Shown: piece by piece, positions 7,040 through 11,688 of the stretch
Numbering within the stretch: position 1 is the stretch's first letter
Layout of the letters: every line of letters begins with the position of its first letter
Origin: an uncultured Bacilli bacterium
GTDB taxonomy: Bacteria > Bacillota_I > Bacilli_A > RF39 > UBA660
DNA: 11,688 nucleotides
Reading direction: 5' to 3'
Assembly (NCBI GenBank): GCA_934101275.1
Contig: CAKOQM010000039.1
Location: 1-11,688 of the forward strand
Made by a program: the position numbers and the translations under genes
The notes under the pieces: generated by a model
Seen by the model: the letters and a program-made list of their open reading frames with translations, nothing else
Told to the model about the DNA's origin: nothing
Databases searched by the model: none

Positions 7040-8142
7040 CTTTACTATTCAAGATATATTTCTAAAATATGGAGATGATTATATTGAAAAACATAACTTA
7101 TCTAAAGAACAATGGAAAGTTTTTAATTCTATAAGAAACTGTGGTACTAAAGAGCTTGGTTATCATATATGTACATGTGAAGAATGTGGTGAAGAATACT
7201 TTGGTTATAATTCATGCCGTAATAGACACTGTCCTATGTGTCAAAGCTATGCTCGTGAAAAGTGGATTCAAAAAGAATCTAGCTATTTACTAGATTCAAG
7301 ATACTTTCATATTATTACTACTGTTCCCTATGAATTAAATGAAATCTTCTTATATAACCAAAAGATATGCTATGACATCTTATTTAAAGCTACTTCTTCA
7401 TCTATCCTAGATTTATGTAAAATCCTAGATGGTTAGGTGTTAAAGTTGGTATTACTTCTATTCTCCATACTTGGGGACAAACTATGGAATTTCACCCTCA
7501 TATTCACTCAATAGTAACTGGTTGTGGATTAAAGAATAATCATTGGGTAAAATGTGATAAAGATTATCTTTTTAAAGTCAAGTTTTGGGTTCATTATTTA
7601 GAGGAAAGTTTTTATACTATTTAAAACATGAATTTGATAAATTAAATACTAAGTTTTATGATTTAAAATTTTTTAACAAGTTTCTTGAACCACTTTATAA
7701 CAAAACTTGGATTACTTACATAGAGCCATCTAAAGGTAAAGCAGAAAATGTTATTGAATATGTTGGTAAATATTCTTTTAGAGTTGCTATTTCAAATGAA
7801 AGAATTAAAAATGTTGAAGATGATAAAGTGACTTTTGAATATAAAGATTATAAAGATAATTCTAAATTTAAAGAAATGACCATTTCTTGTGAAGAATTTA
7901 TTAGAAGATTCTTACTTCATGTACTTCCCGATAATTTTATTAAAATTAAACATTATGGATTACTATCTAATCGGAATAAGAAAAAAAATATTAGATTATG
8001 TAGATTACTTATATCTAAAATACTAAACAATGAATTTGTATCTACAACATCAAGAAAATTTCATAAGCTGAAATGTAAAAAATGTGGTTCAACTAATTTT
8101 AGTTATTCATTTCAATATGATATTCATCGACTCAGTATTTAA
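7032..8142 (+). pseudogene. IS91-family Y2 (HUH) transposase, broken by two frameshifts
   Basis: The three frames together would give about 370 residues, the usual length. Frame one carries the IS91 zinc-binding domain, with CTCEECGEEY and CRNRHCPMC. It runs into TAG at 7434. The frame one base back is open from 7421 and continues GITSILHTWGQTMEFHPHIH, with the HUH metal-binding histidines at codons 7499 and 7505. It ends at 7623, but a third frame open through 7585 picks up FRGKFLYYLK and the catalytic pair YVGKY (codons 7759 and 7771), then the conserved FRVAISNERI and KIKHYGLL. Each break equals the loss of one base: one A from an A run at about 7419-7422, and one G or T at about 7582-7586. 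The C-terminus has CKKCG and looks complete. The remaining motifs are all intact, so the damage is recent, or is a sequence error. Confidence 0.88.
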
Positions 8143-8427
8143 CAATTTTTACACTTTTTCAGGATTCCATACTTTAGGGGTAAGGGGTAAATTTATCCAA
8201 AATTGGGTAATTTAGTATAATTAATTATTATTATTTACCATAAAATTTGTAAAAATATCTAAAAATCAGAAAAAGACAAATAATACTTTCCCCTTATGAC
8301 TTTATCATCAAAAATTAGGTACAATAGCGTTATAAAATTTTTACCTTGCGTTAAAAATCTCATAACTTTCTAAACACTATATCATATATTCGTTCATTTT
8401 AGCAACTCATTTAAAATCAAAAAAAAG
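8143..8427. other. Gene-free right flank of the IS91-type element
   Basis: This 285-base AT-rich stretch shows no plausible gene. It has a tandem GGGGTAA-GGGGTAA (8177-8190), a weak hairpin TTATCC/GGGTAA (8193-8210), and TAAGGGG facing CCCCTTA more than 100 bases apart (about 8181-8187 and 8292-8298). CTTG occurs at 8344-8347 and GTTC at 8392-8395, possible target tetranucleotides next to the replication-origin end of an IS91-type element. The true right end cannot be chosen among them. Confidence 0.4.
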
Positions 8428-8442
8428 CTACTCTTGCCTTTT
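8419..8442 (-). terminator. Probable terminator overlapping the C39-like gene's stop codon
   Basis: On the minus strand AAAAGGC (complement of 8436-8442) pairs with GCTTTTT (complement of 8422-8428), with one G-U wobble. The T run continues after the arm. The TAG stop spans the end of the loop and the first base of the second arm. The stem is short and AT-rich, so strength is uncertain. Confidence 0.5.
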
Positions 8443-8961
8443 AAGTACGATTAATTGTCTTTTAGAAATTGGATCTAATGTAAAATCATTAAAGGAAGAA
8501 TTCTCAAAATAGTCTTTATAAATTACTCGATTATATAAAGGTTTATTTAAATAAATTTTTACTTGTTTATTTTGATAAATTTTATAATTTAAGTAATAAG
8601 GATCCCAAAGATAATAATTCTTTTTAAGGTCCGTAATTAAAACATAATGCTCACACCAAAGTTTTGTTCTTAAAATAAAAACTGTTCTAGAGTTATTATT
8701 TTCTTTGATTATTTCTGGTATTACTTTATCACCTTCATAAACGAAAATATCTAAGGGTAAATATTTTTTTAAAGAAAGGGATATTTTTTTCATAGTTTCT
8801 TTACTCGTTCCTTTTTCTTTTTTATCTAAAGTAATATTCATTATTTCTTTAATAACTTCATAAGATATTTCGTCTTGATTAAATAAATATTTTAAAGCAT
8901 TATAAAGAGTAATGGGACCACAGTCAAATTCACTTAATTGATAAAGCAAGGGTGTTTTCAT
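8428..8961 (-). CDS. Stand-alone C39-like cysteine peptidase
   Basis: The 177-residue product fits the C39-like papain fold. Q8 and C14 lie in LLYQLSEFDCGP, matching the oxyanion Gln and nucleophile Cys. H105 lies in CEHYVLIT and D120 in LWDPYY, giving a complete Gln-Cys-His-Asp set in the right order. Family members cleave after double-glycine leaders in bacteriocin ABC exporters, or act as separate peptidases of unknown substrate. No ABC-transporter domain is fused and no signal peptide is present: the catalytic region starts at the N-terminus, so the enzyme appears cytoplasmic. The C-terminal third (about 125-177) is Tyr/Lys-rich and unrecognised. The gene lies 78 bases after rpoC beyond its terminator, and the ATG has an AAGG-type site 10 bases upstream. 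No precursor-peptide gene is visible nearby, so the substrate is unknown. Activity is inferred from motifs only. Confidence 0.75.
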   Translation of the reverse strand: MKTPLLYQLSEFDCGPITLYNALKYLFNQDEISYEVIKEIMNITLDKKEKGTSKETMKKISLSLKKYLPLDIFVYEGDKVIPEIIKENNNSRTVFILRTKLWCEHYVLITDLKKNYYLWDPYYLNYKIYQNKQVKIYLNKPLYNRVIYKDYFENSSFNDFTLDPISKRQLIVLKRQE

Positions 8962-9024
8962 AAAAATGATACCTTCCCCTACTAATGTATTTTTTTAAAC
9001 TATAGTTATTACAAATTAACAAAG

Positions 9025-9056
9025 AAAAAAAGTACAGGTTTATTCTTCTGTACTTT
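9025..9056 (-). terminator. rpoC terminator with the stop codon in its loop
   Basis: On the minus strand AAAGTACAG (complement of 9048-9056) and CTGTACTTT (complement of 9029-9037) form a perfect 9-base stem with a 10-base loop, and the T run continues beyond it. The TAA stop of rpoC (9040-9042) sits in the loop and the last codons form the first arm. Confidence 0.9.
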
Positions 9057-11688
9057 CTTCTGTTTCATTAATGATTTCTTCTGTTGGTACGGATACTTCA
9101 TCATCAACATCATCACTCATAAGATTTTCTTCTAAGACTTCACTTGCTTCATCATCCATAAATTGTTTTTGAAGAACAAGTTCAATGTCACTATATTCTT
9201 TAGCACCTGTTCCAGCTGGAATAAGTTTACCAATAATGACATTTTCTTTTAAGCCTCTTAAGTAATCGGTTGAGCCTTTTATCGCCGCATCAGTTAAAAC
9301 ACGAGTTGTTTCTTGGAAAGAGGCAGCAGATAAGAATGAATCTGTTTGTAAAGAACTCTTTGTAATACCAAGCATGATTGGTCTTCCTTTGGCAGGAACG
9401 CCACCTCTTAGGATAACTGGTTTATTCGCATCCGTAAATTCTTTTAAGGATACACTTAAACCTTCTACTAAATCCGTATCACCAGGATCTACGATTCTTA
9501 CTTTATTAATCATACGTTTAACAATAATTTCAATATGTTTATCATTAACGTCAACACCTTGTAATTTGTAAACACTTTGAATTTCTTTTAAGATATATTC
9601 TTGGGCTGTGATTGGGTTTGTAACAGCAAGTAATTCTTTAGGTGAAATAACACCTTCGGTTAATTTATCGCCTGCTTTAACCACATCACCTACATTAACA
9701 CGAACTTTCATGTTGTAGTTTGTAACATGATCACGAGCTTCAACGTCATTTTCCACGATAATTTTATGTTTACCATTATCTTCTGTAATAACAGTAACTT
9801 TACCGTTAATTTCAGAAATAGTTGCTTTACCTTTTGGATTACGAGCTTCAAACAATTCTTCAACACGAGGAAGACCTTGTGTGATATCGTCTCCGGCAAC
9901 ACCACCTGAGTGGAATGTACGCATGGTAAGTTGGGTACCTGGTTCACCAATAGATTGAGCAGCCATAATACCAACAGCTTCACCTGTTTCAACAAGGTTA
10001 CCTGTTGCAAGGTTAAGACCATAACATTTTTGACAAACACCATTTTGGGTTTTACATGTTAGAATGCTTCTGATTTCCACAGATTTGATACCAGCAGCGG
10101 TAATTTTCTTAACCATATTTTCTGTGATTAAAGCACCTTTTTCACAGATAACTTCTTTTGTTTCTGGATTAATAATTTTTTGAGCACTATAACGACCTAA
10201 AATACGTTCGGCAAGTGATTCAATAACACTACCGTCTTTATCGTTTAATAAGTCTTTAACTTCGACACCTTGAATAGAACCACAGTCGTGTTCTTTAACA
10301 ATGATATCTTGAACAACTTCGACTAAACGACGAGTTAAGTAACCAGAGTCTGCTGTACGTAAAGCGGTATCAACGTTACCTTTTCTTGAACCGTGGCTTG
10401 ATAAGAAGAATTCTGATACGGTTAGACCTTCTGAGAAGTTTGACATAACGGGAATTTCAATGGTAGAACCATCTGGTTTAGCCATTAAACCACGCATACC
10501 AGCTAACTGAGCAAAGTTTGATAAAGATCCACGAGCACCAGAGTTCATCATCATGAATAATGGATTATCATAGTCACCATCAGCCATTTCTTTTAATTCG
10601 GCTTTGATTTTATCATTGGCTTTATTCCAAATATCAATAACGGTATTATAACGTTCTTCATCGGTAATCATACCACGTTTAAATTGTTTATTAACTTTAT
10701 CTACTAAAGCTTTAGATTCTTCAATGATTTGTCCTTTTTGTTTAGAAGGAATAATATCATCAGCTGAAACCGTAATACCTGCGATGGTAGAATATTTAAA
10801 TCCTAAGTCTTTTAACTTATCAAGAAAAATACTGGTTTCAGTTGTATGATAACGTTTAAAGACTTGAGCAATAATTTTACTTAAATCTTTTTTAACAAAT
10901 GGTTTTGTTAAAGGCATTGCTTTGATAGCTTCGGGAATATTTGTTCCCATTTCTAGGAAGAACTTGTTAGGAGTAATTCCTTCGATGTTTTCTTTAGAAG
11001 CTTCACTAATGAATGGATAACTATCCGGTAAAATATTATTGAATTTGATTTTACCACAAGTCGTAACTAAATATTTATCCATTTGTTCTTCTGTAAATAA
11101 TTTATGTTTGAATGATTTAGCTGGTAAAGCAATACGCGTATGAAGCGTAATCTCATGTCTTGCATAAGCCATTTCTACTTCATCTGGATCTTTATAAACT
11201 TTACCTTCATGCTCTTCGCCTGCTTTTTCTTGGGTTAAATAGCAGTTACCTAAAACCATATCTTGAGATGGGGTAACAATTGGTTTTCCATCTTTTGGAT
11301 TTAAAATATTTTGGGCACCTAACATAAGAAGTCTGGCTTCCGCTTTTGCTTCTTCTGATAATGGTACGTGAACAGCCATTTGGTCACCGTCGAAATCGGC
11401 GTTAAATCCCGTACAAACAAGGGGATGTAAACGAATCGCTTTGCCACCAACAAGTTTAGGTTCAAAAGCTTGAATACCTAATCTATGAAGGGTTGGGGCA
11501 CGGTTTAACATAACTGGGTGTTCGGTAATAACATCTTCAACAACATCCCAAACGCAGTCATTTTTCGTATCAATTAATTTCTTTGCACCTTTAATATTAT
11601 GAGCAAGACCACGTTCTACTAAACCATTAATAACATGTGGTTTAAATAGTTCCAAAGCCATATCTTTTGGAATACCACATTGATACAT
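9040..11688 (-). CDS. rpoC: RNA polymerase beta' subunit, C-terminal part (N-terminus beyond window)
   Basis: The frame is open to the last base, so this is the final 882 codons of a protein of about 1200. The Met at the edge is internal. It holds the catalytic magnesium site NADFDGD (visible residues 96-102, three Asp). Next comes [24 protein letters not shown] (384-407, two halves of one conserved block) and the bridge helix around [11 protein letters not shown] (427-437). The trigger loop is [12 protein letters not shown]...TMRTFHSGG (573-596). Four Cys (469, 545, 552, 555) form the second zinc site. With beta, alpha and omega it makes the transcribing core enzyme. The C-terminal 40 residues are very acidic and have no Lys or Arg. 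rpoB would be expected upstream, outside the window. It ends in its own terminator. Confidence 0.98.
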   Translation of the reverse strand: MYQCGIPKDMALELFKPHVINGLVERGLAHNIKGAKKLIDTKNDCVWDVVEDVITEHPVMLNRAPTLHRLGIQAFEPKLVGGKAIRLHPLVCTGFNADFDGDQMAVHVPLSEEAKAEARLLMLGAQNILNPKDGKPIVTPSQDMVLGNCYLTQEKAGEEHEGKVYKDPDEVEMAYARHEITLHTRIALPAKSFKHKLFTEEQMDKYLVTTCGKIKFNNILPDSYPFISEASKENIEGITPNKFFLEMGTNIPEAIKAMPLTKPFVKKDLSKIIAQVFKRYHTTETSIFLDKLKDLGFKYSTIAGITVSADDIIPSKQKGQIIEESKALVDKVNKQFKRGMITDEERYNTVIDIWNKANDKIKAELKEMADGDYDNPLFMMMNSGARGSLSNFAQLAGMRGLMAKPDGSTIEIPVMSNFSEGLTVSEFFLSSHGSRKGNVDTALRTADSGYLTRRLVEVVQDIIVKEHDCGSIQGVEVKDLLNDKDGSVIESLAERILGRYSAQKIINPETKEVICEKGALITENMVKKITAAGIKSVEIRSILTCKTQNGVCQKCYGLNLATGNLVETGEAVGIMAAQSIGEPGTQLTMRTFHSGGVAGDDITQGLPRVEELFEARNPKGKATISEINGKVTVITEDNGKHKIIVENDVEARDHVTNYNMKVRVNVGDVVKAGDKLTEGVISPKELLAVTNPITAQEYILKEIQSVYKLQGVDVNDKHIEIIVKRMINKVRIVDPGDTDLVEGLSVSLKEFTDANKPVILRGGVPAKGRPIMLGITKSSLQTDSFLSAASFQETTRVLTDAAIKGSTDYLRGLKENVIIGKLIPAGTGAKEYSDIELVLQKQFMDDEASEVLEENLMSDDVDDEVSVPTEEIINETEESTEE

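Larger units (their letters stand above)
6022..8300 (+). mobile_element. IS91-type element with a tyrosine recombinase (ends approximate)
   Basis: Two overlapping plus-strand genes, a tyrosine recombinase and an IS91-type Y2 transposase, sit among minus-strand host genes. IS91-family elements move by single-strand rolling-circle replication, have no classical terminal inverted repeats, make no target duplication and prefer GTTC/CTTG-type tetranucleotide targets. Some family members are known to carry an integrase-like gene before the transposase. The left end is placed near a hairpin (6022-6037) and a long inverted repeat (6044-6096). The right end is somewhere in the gene-free stretch after 8142. 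Neither boundary can be fixed from one copy. The transposase is broken, so the copy is probably immobile unless helped in trans. Confidence 0.75.

Noticed and set aside
7410..7436. Programmed -1 frameshifting in the Y2 transposase
   Set aside because: No X-XXY-YYZ slippery heptamer fits the zero frame (slipping AAA back one base would read TAA), and a second, separate break follows; two mutations or errors explain it better.
9374..10043. Extra open frames on both strands inside rpoC
   Set aside because: They overlap highly conserved rpoC sequence, are short and low in complexity, and show no family motifs.
1..11688. Mycoplasma-type code with TGA read as Trp
   Set aside because: Inspected Trp codons are TGG and all genes translate fully under the standard code, though no TGA stop is seen to prove it.
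1..11688. CRISPR array, tRNA or rRNA genes, riboswitches
   Set aside because: No regularly spaced repeats and no cloverleaf, rRNA-like or conserved leader structure could be recognised.

Overview
The window is AT-rich bacterial DNA from a low-GC Gram-positive lineage. RpoC and ClpB are of bacterial type, a CIRCE heat-shock operator sits in front of clpB, and good ribosome binding sites and sigma-A promoters are present. Trp is written TGG and every visible stop is TAA or TAG, so the standard bacterial code fits. ClpB lacks its N-terminal domain, as in Mollicutes, and the secreted protein is of a kind I associate with gut Bacilli of the RF39 / Erysipelotrichales / Mycoplasmatota type. That placement is an inference from gene style, not a measured phylogeny.

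Layout from left to right: (1) On the minus strand at the left edge are the first 18 codons of a probable ABC-transporter permease, with a consensus promoter and ribosome binding site. (2) 206-957 holds a decayed IS66-type transposase on the minus strand, split over two frames. (3) A membrane-anchored DUF3298 / RsiV-like protein follows at 987-1607. (4) clpB (1676-3784) has its own promoter, CIRCE operator and terminator. (5) A large exported protein (3927-5912) has a TasA/camelysin-like head and a lectin-like tail, with a terminator after it. (6) About 6022-8300 is a plus-strand mobile element with an intact tyrosine recombinase, overlapped by an IS91-type Y2 (HUH) transposase broken by two single-base losses. 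(7) A small C39-like cysteine peptidase (8428-8961) follows. (8) The last 882 codons of rpoC run off the right edge (9040-11688).

All host genes are on the minus strand and most have their own terminator, so the region reads as a row of short independent transcription units rather than one operon. In rpoC and the C39-like gene the stop codon lies inside the terminator hairpin. The only plus-strand genes belong to the IS91-type element, which separates the secreted-protein gene from the rpoC-proximal peptidase gene.

I found no defence system, CRISPR array, rRNA or tRNA. The most unusual items are the tyrosine recombinase / Y2 transposase pair with its large inverted repeat, the C39-like peptidase without signal peptide or transporter, and the modular six-cysteine exported protein.
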